From Methylobacterium sp. J-026 (GTDB taxonomy: Bacteria > Pseudomonadota > Alphaproteobacteria > Rhizobiales > Beijerinckiaceae): a stretch of 64,000 bases of DNA. Positions 18,421-27,414 of the stretch are shown one piece after another (positions within the stretch are counted from its first letter, which is position 1; every line of letters starts with the position of its first letter). Made by a program: the position numbers and the translations under genes. The notes under the pieces were generated by a model that searched no databases, was not told the DNA's origin, and saw nothing but the letters and a program-made list of their open reading frames with translations. The stretch is from assembly GCF_022829585.1 (NCBI RefSeq), contig NZ_JAKSYC010000117.1, positions 1-64,000 on the forward strand, written 5' to 3'.

Positions 18421-18744
18421 TCAGGCCGGGTCGAACAGCGCAGTGGCCATGGCGGCCCGTTCCTCCGCCCAGGTCCCGCGCGATTCCGGTCGGCCTGCGC
18501 GGCCGTACCAGTAGCGGGCATTCTCCGCATCGCCCTCGATCCGGTGGAGATGAGCGTGAACCCAGGCCGCATCACGACCCGGCGCCTCCTGCACCAGGGC
18601 GTGTGCCCGCTCCCAGGCCGTCGAACCCGATCCGGACGGATCCCGGGCCAGCCACCAGAGCGCGGCCAACGGGGCCGGCCAAGACGCCGGGGGCGCGGCG
18701 TCGATCAGGGTCGCCGAGAAGGCGGCGGGCAGGGTCTCGGTCAC
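18421..18744 (-). CDS. Conserved hypothetical protein
   Basis: A 107-residue soluble protein starting at GTG 18744, with a GAGGAG ribosome site about 8 bases upstream that decides the start. The centre reads AWVHAHLHRIEGDAENARYW followed by YGRAG, like one helical TPR/Sel1-type repeat in which a small residue pattern and the NARYWY motif recur in many alphaproteobacterial hypothetical proteins. No enzyme motif is visible. Cellular role is unknown. Confidence 0.7.
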   Translation of the reverse strand: MTETLPAAFSATLIDAAPPASWPAPLAALWWLARDPSGSGSTAWERAHALVQEAPGRDAAWVHAHLHRIEGDAENARYWYGRAGRPESRGTWAEERAAMATALFDPA

Positions 18745-18835
18745 GACATTCTCCTCGCGTCCTGCGGCGGCTCCAAGCCCCTGATCCGCCGCGCGGGCTC
18801 ACACCGGCCCGGTGCCCACCTCGGCGGCGAGCGCC

Positions 18836-20686
18836 CTATCGGCCGGCGGCGCGTGCCGGCGGCCAGGGGCCCCGGCGCTGGCGGGCGGACCACGCGTAGC
18901 GGGCATCGCCGTCGAGACGGTCGAGATGGTCCGACAGGCGGTTGCGTTCAAGCCAGCTCAGCGCGGCCTCCAGTTCGGGCAGGGTCATGGTCGCGCGGCC
19001 CTTGCCGAGCACGCGTTTCAGCACGGCGTTGTAGCGATGCGCGAGATTGCCGCCGCGGGGCACCCGCAGGGACGCCTCGTCCTCCACCGCCTGCGCGGCT
19101 ACCGCGGCGGCGAGCCTCTGCCGCAGGGTGCGCTCGGTGATCGAGGGCAGTTCGGGGGCGGGCGCCGTCGGGACAGCCTCGACGAGGCGCGGGCGCAGCA
19201 GGGCGTAGCGGAGCCCGATGGCGTTGCTCTCCAGGGGGGTGATTCCGCCCGGATCCTCGTCGCGCCAGGGGGTCCGTTCCGGGACCAGGGCGCTCGCCGG
19301 GCGCTCGCGCCGGGGCCGGGCGGCGCTGCCCTGCTCGGTCTCGAGCTCCAGGCGGAAACGGGCGAAGAGCGGGTCGTCGGGGTGGAAGATCAGCGCCTGC
19401 TGGGTGTCGTAGGCGCCGGCATGCGGATCGACCCGGGTCGCCCGCGCCAGCATCTGTTCGAGCCAGGGCCGCGAGCGGATATGGGTGAGCGCCGCCACCA
19501 CCGCGACCTCGGGGGCGTCGAGCCCTTCGTAGGCCATCGCCACCGTCACCAGCACGGCGGGTTCGGGGGTCAGGCGGAACGCCGCCAGGGCCGCGTGGGC
19601 GTCGCCCTGGCCGGAGGTGGCCAGCCGGACGTCGCGCTCCCCCTGCCCCGCCGGCATCCAGCCGCGCAGGGTCGTCAGATAGGCGCGCGCGCTCGCCTGA
19701 TCCGGCGCCACCACGAGGAGCTTGCCGAGGCCCCGCGCCGGCTCGCCCGGCGCGAGGCGGTGCTCGGCCCGGCGGCGGGCCCGGAGGCGTTTGGTGGCGA
19801 AGAACGCCTCGCTCAGGAGATCCCGGGCAAAACCGGTCCGCAGGGCCGTGAACAGGGCCGGCCGCGTGGTCACCCGCACCGATCCGGCGCCCAGCCGGTG
19901 CGGCCCGACCCGGGGCGCGTCGCCGGAGATCCGGCCACCCTCCAGCCAGCTCGCCTCGCCGTCGATGGCCCCGAAGGTGACCGGCAGCACCGCCCGCTCG
20001 CTCAGCGCCTGCGTCCGGGAATAGCCGATCACCGCGAGCCCGGGCGCTTCCAGGTTGAGTTCGGGCCCGCGGCCCGGCGCGGCGGGGTGATAGGGCAGCC
20101 CCAGGATCCGGCGCCCGTCCGCCCGCTCCAATGTCCCGGACAGATAGAGACTGATCGCGGCCGCCTCCATCACCGGCAGCATCGCCCGGGACCAGGCCCC
20201 CGCCTCCGCATCCTCCGCGTCGGCCGTCTCCGCCCCCGGCCGGCCGGGCACCGGCAGGTGGTGGACCTCGTCGATCACCAAGAGGGTGCGGTGCGCCTTG
20301 GCCTCCGCGAGATGCAGTGCCGGTGCGGCGGCGACCGCCTGATAGGTGGTGATGTAGCCCGAGAGCCCGCGGGCCGGGTCGCGCTCGTTATCGGCCGCGC
20401 GCACGCTGAGGGCGTGTCCGAAGACGCTGCGCCAGAGCGGATCGGCGAAGGCCTCCTCGGCCTGCAGGCGCAGGGAATCCCGCGGCACCACCCAGACGAC
20501 GCGCTCGACCAGGCCGGCCGCGATCAGGCTCTGCGCGGCGATCACCGGCAGCAGCGACTTGCCGCCGCCGGGCGTCACCGCCGCGAGGATTTTTTGGATA
20601 TGGGCCGCCTCGCCGCGCGCCATGGCGTCGACCAGGGCCATCAGCGTGCGCTGGTGGGACCGCAGGGACGGGGCGGGGCGGGTCAA
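18836..20686 (-). CDS. DEAD/DEAH-box helicase family protein
   Basis: A superfamily 2 helicase of about 616 residues. Visible motifs: LRSHQRTL (front of the ATPase core), TPGGGKS (Walker A), VIDEVHHL (DEVH, motif II), YLSGTLERADG (SAT-like motif III) and, in the second RecA domain, VTVAMAYEGLDAPEVAVV and MLARATRVDPHAG (motif VI, Q/R-R). It resembles stand-alone Res/UvrB-like helicases whose target is unknown. The start is uncertain: TTG at 20686 keeps the LRSHQ motif, ATG at 20641 would lose it. The frame continues to 20968 only because it runs across the reverse of the tRNA gene. Confidence 0.8.
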   Translation of the reverse strand: MTRPAPSLRSHQRTLMALVDAMARGEAAHIQKILAAVTPGGGKSLLPVIAAQSLIAAGLVERVVWVVPRDSLRLQAEEAFADPLWRSVFGHALSVRAADNERDPARGLSGYITTYQAVAAAPALHLAEAKAHRTLLVIDEVHHLPVPGRPGAETADAEDAEAGAWSRAMLPVMEAAAISLYLSGTLERADGRRILGLPYHPAAPGRGPELNLEAPGLAVIGYSRTQALSERAVLPVTFGAIDGEASWLEGGRISGDAPRVGPHRLGAGSVRVTTRPALFTALRTGFARDLLSEAFFATKRLRARRRAEHRLAPGEPARGLGKLLVVAPDQASARAYLTTLRGWMPAGQGERDVRLATSGQGDAHAALAAFRLTPEPAVLVTVAMAYEGLDAPEVAVVAALTHIRSRPWLEQMLARATRVDPHAGAYDTQQALIFHPDDPLFARFRLELETEQGSAARPRRERPASALVPERTPWRDEDPGGITPLESNAIGLRYALLRPRLVEAVPTAPAPELPSITERTLRQRLAAAVAAQAVEDEASLRVPRGGNLAHRYNAVLKRVLGKGRATMTLPELEAALSWLERNRLSDHLDRLDGDARYAWSARQRRGPWPPARAAGR

Positions 20687-20883
20687 TGGCCGGCGAAGCA
20701 GGGCGACATCCGCGCACCGTGGCCGATCCCGATTCCTTTGTGAATCCCTTCGGTCGCGGAACGTTCGCGTTTCCTTCGCGCCGGGCGGCCGGATGCACCG
20801 GGTTCGGCGGATCGGCGCACGACAAGCGTTGACACCTGGCGAGCCCCTCACCATAAGGGCGCCGCGGGCGAGAAACCCGCCTT

Positions 20884-20967
20884 GGGGGAATGTCCCGAGC
20901 GGCAAAGGGGGCGGACTGTAAATCCGCTGCGTAAGCTTCGTAGGTTCGAGTCCTACTTCCCCCACCA
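20884..20967 (+). tRNA. tRNA-Tyr (GTA)
   Basis: All arms can be folded: acceptor GGGGGAA with TTCCCCC, D stem CCC/GGG, anticodon stem GCGGA/TCCGC around the loop CTGTAAA (anticodon GTA at 20918-20920), a long variable arm as expected of a type II tRNA, T stem GTAGG/CCTAC with loop TTCGAGT, and an encoded CCA end. It is convergent with ruvC, 16 bases away. Confidence 0.97.
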
Positions 20968-20983
20968 AGATTTCCCGATCCCG

Positions 20984-21619
20984 TCAGCCCTGTTTCGCCA
21001 GCGCCGCCTCGATGCGCGCGGCTGCGGCGGCGGAGAAACCCTTCCCTTCGAGCCCCTGCCCCGCGGCCGCCTGGCCTGTCAGGCTCCGGCGCTTGCCCGC
21101 GGGCAGATGCGCCCTCCGGAGCGCGTGCGCGTCCCGGTGACTGGCATGGGTGATTGCGATGGCCAGCGCGTCGGCGGCGTCGGCGACGCGGAACTCGGCC
21201 TTGGGCAGCAGGAAGCGCACCATCGCCTGGATCTGGACCTTCTCGGCGTGGCCGGAGCCCGCCACGGTCTTCTTGATCAGGTTGGCGGCGTATTCGAACA
21301 CCGGTAGCCCGGCGAGCGCCGGCACCAGGAGCGACACGGCCCGGGCATGACCGAGCTTGAGCGTCGCCTGCGCGTCCTTGTTGACGAAGGTCTCCTCCAC
21401 GGCGACCTCGTCGGGCCGCACCGCCTCGACCACGCGCCCGACCCCCTCGAACAGTTCGCGCAACCGCAGGGCCAGCGGCAGGTCGCCGTCCGAGGTGACG
21501 ACGCCGCAATCGCCGTAGGTGAGCTTGGTGCCCTGCGCGGTGATGACGCCCCAGCCCGTGCGCCGGAGGCCGGGATCGATGCCGAGGATACGGACGGAAC
21601 TGTTCACAGGGCTGATCAT
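20984..21619 (-). CDS. ruvC: Holliday junction resolvase RuvC
   Basis: A 211-residue RuvC. Catalytic acidic residues appear in order: Asp in RILGIDPGLRRTGWGV, Glu in VAVEETFVNKDAQATLKLGHAR, and Asp in the C-terminal ADAADALAIAITHAS. RuvC cuts four-way junctions made in recombination, working with RuvAB. It is longer than E. coli RuvC (173) because of a basic tail after residue ~165 that ends ARIEAALAKQG. ATG at 21619 is used; ruvA and ruvB are not next to it. It is divergent from the AhpD-like gene. Confidence 0.95.
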   Translation of the reverse strand: MISPVNSSVRILGIDPGLRRTGWGVITAQGTKLTYGDCGVVTSDGDLPLALRLRELFEGVGRVVEAVRPDEVAVEETFVNKDAQATLKLGHARAVSLLVPALAGLPVFEYAANLIKKTVAGSGHAEKVQIQAMVRFLLPKAEFRVADAADALAIAITHASHRDAHALRRAHLPAGKRRSLTGQAAAGQGLEGKGFSAAAAARIEAALAKQG

Positions 21620-21694
21620 GGGCTCCACGGCTCGACGAACGGCCCGAGGCTGCCGTACGTATCGTGAACGCCTGGTTTCACCAAGGGACGATCG

Positions 21695-22267
21695 ATGCCT
21701 GCGGACACGCCGATCAGCCGCTTCCCGGTGCCGAATCTCTCCGACATGCCGGAGGATCTGCGCGCCCGGATCGCCCTCGTGCAGGAGAAGGCGGGCTTCG
21801 TGCCCAACGTCTTCCTGGCGCTCGCCCATCGTCCGGACGAGTTCCGCGCCTTCATGGCCTATCACGACGCGCTGATGGACCGGCCCGGCGGCCTCACCAA
21901 GGCCGAGCGCGAGATGATCGTGGTGGCCACCAGCGCGGCCAACGATTGCCTCTACTGCGTCGCGGCCCACGGGGCGATCCTGCGGGTCCGGGCCAAGGAT
22001 GCGCGGATCGCCGACCAGATCGCGATCAACTATGCCAAGGCCGAGATCACGCCGCGGCAGCGGGCGATGCTCGACTTCGCCATCAAGGTCGCGACGGCCG
22101 CGCAGACCATCGACGCGCAGGACCATGCCGCGCTCGCCGGGCACGGGTTCAGCCAGGACGACATCTGGGACATCGCGGCGATCACCGCCCTGTTCGCCCT
22201 GTCGAACCGGATCGCCAGCGTGGCGGATCTGCGCCCGAACGCCGAGTTCTACGGGATGGGCCGCTGA
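21695..22267 (+). CDS. AhpD-like peroxidase-related protein
   Basis: A 190-residue protein of the carboxymuconolactone decarboxylase / peroxidase-related family. It starts with FPVPNLSDMPEDLRARIALV, then EKAGFVPNVFLALAHRPDEF, and has the redox motif CLYCVAAHG in the middle (two Cys and a His, as in AhpD). Such proteins use a disulfide pair in peroxide defence, though many subgroups are untested. Length and order match the peroxidase-related subgroup. Confidence 0.88.
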   Translation: MPADTPISRFPVPNLSDMPEDLRARIALVQEKAGFVPNVFLALAHRPDEFRAFMAYHDALMDRPGGLTKAEREMIVVATSAANDCLYCVAAHGAILRVRAKDARIADQIAINYAKAEITPRQRAMLDFAIKVATAAQTIDAQDHAALAGHGFSQDDIWDIAAITALFALSNRIASVADLRPNAEFYGMGR

Positions 22268-22277
22268 ACCCGGCCGA

Positions 22278-22595
22278 TCACCGGCGGCCCAGCAGGATGA
22301 TCGCCGTCCCGGCGAGGCAGATTGCGCCGCCCGCGAGGTCCCATCGATCCGGCCGCTGGCCCTCCGCCAGCCACAGCCACAGGACCGAGGCGGCCACGTA
22401 GACCCCGCCATAGGCCGCGAAGGCGCGCCCCGCCGCCGGGCTGTCCACCCGGGTCAGCAGGACGGCGAAGGCCGCGAGCGCGGCCAGGCCCGGCAGCGCC
22501 CACCAGGCGGACCGTCCGAGCCGGAGCCAGGACCAGAACGCGAAGCATCCGGCGATTTCCGCGAGGGCGGCGCCGGCATAGGTGAGGAACGTCAT
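22278..22595 (-). CDS. YnfA-family (UPF0060) membrane protein
   Basis: A 105-residue protein with four membrane helices. [20 protein letters not shown] and [20 protein letters not shown], then [23 protein letters not shown], match YnfA / UPF0060 along their whole length. The family is related to small multidrug exporters, but transport is not proven for most members. It is convergent with the AhpD-like gene, 10 bases apart. Confidence 0.93.
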   Translation of the reverse strand: MTFLTYAGAALAEIAGCFAFWSWLRLGRSAWWALPGLAALAAFAVLLTRVDSPAAGRAFAAYGGVYVAASVLWLWLAEGQRPDRWDLAGGAICLAGTAIILLGRR

Positions 22596-22702
22596 GATCG
22601 GGGCTTGGCATAGGGCTCGGGGCGCGGCGAGCGCCGTGACGTCGGGCGTGGATCGCGGCGCGCGTTAAGCGTCCGGCAAGGGGGAACCGGTCGATTGGAC
22701 CC

Positions 22703-23686
22703 ATGAGCGCCGATGCCACCACCGACGACCTCCTGCTGATCCCGGGCGATGCGCGCCTGCGCGCCGTCGTTCTGGCCTGGATCGACGGGCTGGCGCGCGA
22801 GCGGCGGATGTCGCCCAATACCGTCGAGGCCTATGAGCGCGACCTGCGCCAGTTCCTCCGCCACCTCGCGACGCGCCAGGGTACGCCGACGATCCCGATG
22901 CTCCTGGCCCTGAAGGTGCGCGACCTCCGCGCCTTCATGGCCGCGCGCCGGGCCGACGCGGTCTCGGGGCGCTCGTTGATGCGGATGCTCGCCGGCCTGC
23001 GGTCCTTCGGGCGCTACCTCGAACGCGAGGGGTACGGCACGGTCTCGGCGCTGGGCGGCGTGCGTTCGCCCAAGGTGCCGCGCCGGCTGCCGCGTCCCCT
23101 GCCGGTCGCCGCCGCGGTGGCGCTCACCGGGACGGAGATCCGTGCCGGTGAGGAGCGCGAGCCCTGGGTTCTGGCGCGGGATGCCGCCGTGCTGGCGCTC
23201 CTCTACGGTGCGGGGCTGCGTATCTCCGAGGCCCTCGGCCTCACGCGTCGGGACGCGCCGCTGCCGGGCACCGATCAGGTCACCGTGCTCGGCAAGGGCG
23301 GCAAGGAGCGCATGGTGCCGATCCTGCCCGTGGTCGCGCAGGCCGTGGCCGATTATCTCGCCGTCTGCCCGCTGCCCCTGGCGCCGGACGGGCCGCTGTT
23401 CGTCGGCGCCCGGGGCGGCCCGCTGTCGCCGCGGATCATCCAATATGCCGTCGCCCGCGCCCGGGGCGCCCTCGGCCTGCCCGACAGCGCGACGCCGCAC
23501 GCCCTGCGGCACTCCTTCGCCACGCATCTCCTCGCCCGCCAGGGGGAGCTGCGCGCCATCCAGGAACTCCTCGGTCACGCCTCCCTCTCGACCACGCAGC
23601 TCTACACCCAGGTCGACGCGGCCCGGCTGATGAGTGCCTACGCGGCGGCTCATCCGAGGGCCGGCCGCTCACATAGATTATTATAG
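22703..23686 (+). CDS. xerC: Tyrosine recombinase XerC
   Basis: A 327-residue tyrosine recombinase. The N-terminal core-binding domain has SPNTVEAYERDLRQFLRHLA; the catalytic domain has Arg in YGAGLRISEALGL, Lys in GKGGKERMVPI, His-x-x-Arg in HALRHSFATHLLARQG, and the GHASLSTTQLYTQVD end with the His and the Tyr nucleophile. With XerD it resolves chromosome dimers at dif. Housekeeping XerC is expected rather than a mobile integrase, since no phage or integron genes are near. XerC rather than XerD is judged from general similarity. Confidence 0.9.
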   Translation: MSADATTDDLLLIPGDARLRAVVLAWIDGLARERRMSPNTVEAYERDLRQFLRHLATRQGTPTIPMLLALKVRDLRAFMAARRADAVSGRSLMRMLAGLRSFGRYLEREGYGTVSALGGVRSPKVPRRLPRPLPVAAAVALTGTEIRAGEEREPWVLARDAAVLALLYGAGLRISEALGLTRRDAPLPGTDQVTVLGKGGKERMVPILPVVAQAVADYLAVCPLPLAPDGPLFVGARGGPLSPRIIQYAVARARGALGLPDSATPHALRHSFATHLLARQGELRAIQELLGHASLSTTQLYTQVDAARLMSAYAAAHPRAGRSHRLL

Positions 23687-23807
23687 GCAAGGAATTCCGA
23701 GCCGCTTTTGGTCTGAATTGACAGCTTATCCGTTCGAACGAGTGAACAGTCGATTTCTTTAAGAGCTTTGTCACCATCTGCAGCCACTCTGACGGATACG
23801 GACTGGG

Positions 23808-24683
23808 ATGGCTTGGACGGACGTCATGGAGCTTGAGGGGGGGCTGACGCCCGCACGGGTCGTGATCGCGGATTGTGACGCGGGTCGCCGTGCGGCACTC
23901 TGCAACGTCGTGCGCCGCTTCGATCCCGCCGCCGTGATCGACGAGGCGACCTCGGGGCAGGCGCTCTGCGACATCCTGCTCCGGCACCGCCCGACCCTCG
24001 CCTTCGTCGGCCTCGAGCTGGAGGATCTGAGCGGACCCGAGGCGGTCGCTGTGGCGCGGCGGGCGGGCGCGGAGCCGCCCTGCCTGGTGCTGGTCGCGAA
24101 TCGCGTGCTGGCGCAATGGCAGGAGATCGCCACGAGTCTCGGCGCCTACGAGGTCCTCAAGACGCCCCTGGACCCGAGCCATATCGAGCAGCTGCTTCAC
24201 GCGGATGCCCGCCGCCGTACGCCGACGCGGGCGCTGCTCGCCTGCTCGACGCCGGCCGGGCGCTCGGCCATCAGCCGCGTGGTCGCCCGGAGCGGGTTCG
24301 CCATCACCCTCGACGAGACGGATGACGGCCGCCATGCCCTCAAGCAGCTGAAGCTCGCGGCCTACGATTTCGCCTTCATCGACGTGAAGCTCGCCGGCAT
24401 CGACGGGCTCGAACTCGCCTGCCAGATCCAGCCGCTCGGTCTCGCGACGCGGATCACCCTGCTGACCACCTCCGAGCCGGAATCGGTCGCGCAGGCCGGC
24501 CGTTACTTCGGCGTCGATGCCGTGCTGCGGATGCCGTTCTACGCCCGCGACATCGACCTCGCCCTGCACAACGCCCTCGGCCTGCGCCGGCCGTATCTCC
24601 TCAATGCCCTGACCGCGCCGCCTGCGCCGAGCGCATTGCTGCGGATCGCGGACCTGCCGAATCCCCGGCGCAAGATCGCCTGA
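23808..24683 (+). CDS. Tandem receiver-domain protein with degenerate active sites
   Basis: A 291-residue protein of two receiver-like domains (about residues 15-130 and 140-255) and a short tail, with no DNA-binding or enzyme domain. Domain 1 keeps the acidic pair (ADCD, 21-24) and the Lys of LKTP (119), but the phospho-acceptor Asp is Gly68 (AFVGLELED). Domain 2 has the acceptor Asp192 (FAFIDVKLAGIDG) but lacks the acidic pair and has Met242 in place of the Lys before Pro. Each domain therefore has only part of the catalytic set, suggesting a phosphorylation-independent adaptor. The start could also be the Met at codon 7. A TTGACA lies at 23718. Confidence 0.75.
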   Translation: MAWTDVMELEGGLTPARVVIADCDAGRRAALCNVVRRFDPAAVIDEATSGQALCDILLRHRPTLAFVGLELEDLSGPEAVAVARRAGAEPPCLVLVANRVLAQWQEIATSLGAYEVLKTPLDPSHIEQLLHADARRRTPTRALLACSTPAGRSAISRVVARSGFAITLDETDDGRHALKQLKLAAYDFAFIDVKLAGIDGLELACQIQPLGLATRITLLTTSEPESVAQAGRYFGVDAVLRMPFYARDIDLALHNALGLRRPYLLNALTAPPAPSALLRIADLPNPRRKIA

Positions 24684-24785
24684 ACGGGCCGACACAGCAG
24701 GACGGGGCGGGGCAATTTTGCCCCGTGCGCGGACCGCGTTCGCGCAGTGTCGGTGGATGAGCCGCGCACCACGCGCCGCTCGCCT

Positions 24786-24806
24786 CCCCTCCCCGCAAGG
24801 GAGGGG
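24786..24806. repeat. Short CCCCTCCC/GGGAGGGG palindrome (REP-like)
   Basis: An 8-bp hairpin (24786-24793 with 24799-24806, loop CGCAA) sits in the 197-base gap after the receiver gene. It resembles the core of the larger palindrome found inside the penicillin-acylase gene (61964-62135), so it may be one copy of a dispersed intergenic repeat. Confidence 0.45.
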
Positions 24807-24840
24807 GGAGCGCGCGAGCCCGGTCTCGACCGATCCGGCC

Positions 24841-24870
24841 GTCGCCCGTTCCCGGGGAATCCCGGGCGAC
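24841..24870 (-). terminator. Hairpin downstream of lpdA
   Basis: An 8-bp stem (GTCGCCCG at 24841-24848 with CGGGCGAC at 24863-24870) 11 bases beyond the lpdA stop. There is no good T-run, so termination strength is unclear. Confidence 0.5.
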
Positions 24871-24880
24871 GAACGCCCGC

Positions 24881-26281
24881 TCAGACGTGGATCGCGCGCT
24901 TGTTCACCGCGAGCGCGGCTTCCTTTACCGCCTCGGTGAGCGTCGGGTGCGCGTGGCAGGTTCGGGCGATATCCTCCGAGGAGGCGCCGAACTCCATCGC
25001 CACCGCGACCTCGGCGATCAGGTTGCCGGCATCCGCCCCGACGATGTGGACCCCGAGCACCCGGTCGGTCTGGGCGTCGGCCAGTACCTTCACGAAGCCC
25101 TCCGTCGTGCCGTTCGCCTTGGCGCGGCCGTTGGCCGTGAACGGGAATTTGCCGGCGTTGTAGGCGATGCCGTCCTTCTTCAGCTCCTCCTCGGTCTTGC
25201 CCACCGAGGCCACCTCCGGGAACGTGTAGACCACGTTGGGAATCACCCCGTAATTGACGTGGCCGGACTGGCCGGCCAGCATTTCCGCGATGGCGACCCC
25301 CTCGTCCTCGGCCTTGTGGGCGAGCATCGGTCCGGCGATCACGTCGCCGATCGCGTAGATGCCGGTGACGTTGGTGGCGTAATGGGCATCCGTGAGGATC
25401 CGGCCCTTCTCGTCCCGCTGGACGCCGACCGTTTCGAGGCCGAGACCCTCGGTGTAGGGCACCCGGCCGATCGCCACGAGGACCACGTCCGCCTGCAGCG
25501 TCTCGGCCGTGCCGCCCGCGGCCGGCTCGACGGTGACGCCCACGCCCTTCTTGCCGACCTCGACGCCGGTCACCTTGGTGGAGAGCCGGAAGTCGATGCC
25601 CTGCTTGGTCAGGATCCGCTGGAACTGCTTGCCAACCTCGCCGTCCATGCCCGGCAGCACCCGGTCGAGGTATTCGACCACGGTGACCTCCGAGCCGAGC
25701 CGGCGCCAGACCGAGCCCAGCTCCAGCCCGATCACCCCGGCGCCGATCACCAGAAGCTTCTTCGGCACCCGGTCCAGCTCCAGGGCGCCCGTGGAGGAGA
25801 CCACGACCTTCTCGTCGATGGTCACGCCCGGCAGCCGCGTCACGTCCGAGCCGGTGGCGATGACGATGCTCTTGGTCTCGAGCATCTGGTTGCCGCCATC
25901 CTCGGAGACCACCTCGACCCGGCCGGCGCCGGCGATCCGGCCGGTGCCGTGGAAGGTGTCGACCTTGTTCTTCTTCAGCAGGAACTCGACGCCCTTGGTG
26001 TTCCCGGCCACGCCCTCGGCTTTGAAGGCCATCATCTTCTTGAGATCGAGCTTCACGCCGCTGACCTCGATGCCGAGATCGGGGAAATGCTTGCTCGCCT
26101 CCTCGAAGGCCTCGGAGGCGTGGAGCAGCGCCTTGGACGGGATGCAACCGACATTGAGGCAGGTGCCGCCGTGGGTCGCGCGCTTCTCGACCACGGCGGT
26201 GCGCAGGCCGAGTTGGGCCGCGCGGATCGCGCAGACGTAGCCGCCCGGGCCGGTGCCGATGACGACGAGATCGTAGGACAT
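24881..26281 (-). CDS. lpdA: Dihydrolipoyl dehydrogenase (E3)
   Basis: A 466-residue flavoprotein of normal length. FAD site [17 protein letters not shown] (7-23), redox disulfide in [13 protein letters not shown] (Cys41, Cys46), NAD site [19 protein letters not shown], second FAD motif [17 protein letters not shown], and the catalytic His-Glu in [12 protein letters not shown]3 reoxidises dihydrolipoyl groups of 2-oxo-acid dehydrogenases. It closes the sucA-odhB...lpdA block and is the likely E3 for that complex. It is separated from odhB by a DUF4160-DUF2442-SDR trio on the same strand. Confidence 0.97.
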   Translation of the reverse strand: MSYDLVVIGTGPGGYVCAIRAAQLGLRTAVVEKRATHGGTCLNVGCIPSKALLHASEAFEEASKHFPDLGIEVSGVKLDLKKMMAFKAEGVAGNTKGVEFLLKKNKVDTFHGTGRIAGAGRVEVVSEDGGNQMLETKSIVIATGSDVTRLPGVTIDEKVVVSSTGALELDRVPKKLLVIGAGVIGLELGSVWRRLGSEVTVVEYLDRVLPGMDGEVGKQFQRILTKQGIDFRLSTKVTGVEVGKKGVGVTVEPAAGGTAETLQADVVLVAIGRVPYTEGLGLETVGVQRDEKGRILTDAHYATNVTGIYAIGDVIAGPMLAHKAEDEGVAIAEMLAGQSGHVNYGVIPNVVYTFPEVASVGKTEEELKKDGIAYNAGKFPFTANGRAKANGTTEGFVKVLADAQTDRVLGVHIVGADAGNLIAEVAVAMEFGASSEDIARTCHAHPTLTEAVKEAALAVNKRAIHV

Positions 26282-26341
26282 GTGCGTTCGCTTCCGCTCG
26301 GTCGTGCCGCGTCAGGACGGGCAGGGAGTGTCAGGTCGGGA

Positions 26342-27103
26342 TCAGCGGCCGCCGCCGATGTCGAGGATGGCGCCCGTGGTGTAGGCGGCCTCCTCCGAGA
26401 GCAGCCACGCGATCGGCGCGGCCACCTCCTCGGCGGTGCCGGCCCGGCCCATCGGCACGCCCGGGCCGAGGCGCGCCACCCGGTCAGGCTCGCCGCCGCT
26501 GGCGTGGATCTCGGTGGCGATGATGCCGGGCGCGACCGCGTTCACGCGGATGCCCTCCCCGGCCACCTCCCGGGCGAGCCCGATCGTCAGCGAGTCGATG
26601 GCCCCCTTGGAGGCGGCGTAGTCCACGAACTGGCCGGGGCCGCCGAGCCGCGCCGCCACCGAGGACAGGTTGACGATGGCGCCTCCGGCCCCGCCGCGCT
26701 TGGTCGACATCCGCCGCACCGCCTCGCGGGCGCACAGGAAGCTGCCGACCACGTTGGTCTGCATCATCCGCTGCAGCCGGGCCGCGCTCATGTCGGCAAC
26801 ATCCGACTTCACGTCGACCACGCCGGCGTTGTTGACGAGCGCGGCGAGCCGGCCGAGTCCGTCGGCGGCCTGGAACAGTGCGATCACGTCGGCCTCGTCG
26901 CCGACGTCGCCGCGCACCGCCAGCGCTCGGCCGCCTTTTGCGGTGATCGCCTCCACCACCGCCCGGGCCGCGGCGGCATCCGCCACGTAGCTCAGGCAGA
27001 CCGCGTAGCCGCGCTCCGCCAGGAGCAGCGACACCGCCCGCCCGATGCCGCGGCTGCCGCCGGTGACGATGGCGACCTTTGGTCCGTTCATCGGCTCACT
27101 CAT
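26342..27103 (-). CDS. SDR-family oxidoreductase in the odhB-lpdA gap
   Basis: A 253-residue classical SDR. It has VTGGSRGIGRA (cofactor), NNAGVV, the catalytic Ser in VNLSSVAAR and Tyr/Lys in VDYAASKGA, and ends TTGAILDIGGGR as in FabG-like proteins. The ATG at 27103 overlaps the stop of the DUF2442 gene (ATGA), so it is translationally coupled to it; ATG at codon 5 is an alternative. SDRs near lpdA occur in alphaproteobacteria, but the substrate is unknown. Confidence 0.88.
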   Translation of the reverse strand: MSEPMNGPKVAIVTGGSRGIGRAVSLLLAERGYAVCLSYVADAAAARAVVEAITAKGGRALAVRGDVGDEADVIALFQAADGLGRLAALVNNAGVVDVKSDVADMSAARLQRMMQTNVVGSFLCAREAVRRMSTKRGGAGGAIVNLSSVAARLGGPGQFVDYAASKGAIDSLTIGLAREVAGEGIRVNAVAPGIIATEIHASGGEPDRVARLGPGVPMGRAGTAEEVAAPIAWLLSEEAAYTTGAILDIGGGR

Positions 27104-27414
27104 GCGGCTGCAACGCGTCGCGTCTCGAACCGGCTCGCCAGATCCTCCACGATCTGGGTCTCGATCCGGATCCGCGTCGCGTCGGGACAGAAATCAATTT
27201 CCTCGCCCTCGACATCGAGGTTCCAGCCGAAGGTCCAGCCGTGCTCACCGACCGCAACCGTCCGGAAATACGCTTCGTCCTTCAGCGGCGCGAAGACGGG
27301 TCCGTCGGCGATCAGATCCGACAGGTCGACGATGCCTCCGAGACCGTCGTCGAACGTGATACGGAGTGTTGGGTAGTCCAGAGCCTCCACGGTGGCGATC
27401 CGATGTGTCGTCAC
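27100..27414 (-). CDS. DUF2442-family protein
   Basis: A 104-residue protein. Its centre has YPTLRITFDDGLGGIVDLSD and YFRTVAVGEHGWTFGWN, then EEIDFCPDATRIRIE, matching DUF2442. GTG at 27414 is chosen because it overlaps the stop of the DUF4160 gene (GTGA). DUF2442 and DUF4160 genes recur as neighbours across bacteria and a toxin-antitoxin-like role has been suggested for the pair; that is not shown here. It is also coupled to the following SDR. Confidence 0.85.
   Translation of the reverse strand: MTTHRIATVEALDYPTLRITFDDGLGGIVDLSDLIADGPVFAPLKDEAYFRTVAVGEHGWTFGWNLDVEGEEIDFCPDATRIRIETQIVEDLASRFETRRVAAA

Noticed and set aside
20884..20967. The tRNA-Tyr as an integration site
   Set aside because: No repeated tRNA 3' end or integrase beside it was found; neighbours are ruvC and a helicase.
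20687..20968. An N-terminal extension of the helicase that begins MVGEVGLEPTK
   Set aside because: It is the reverse complement of the tRNA-Tyr gene read as protein, a known annotation error. Real coding begins later.
22703..23686. The tyrosine recombinase as a sign of a phage or integron
   Set aside because: It has the housekeeping XerC layout, and no attachment repeats, phage genes or cassette array are seen around it.
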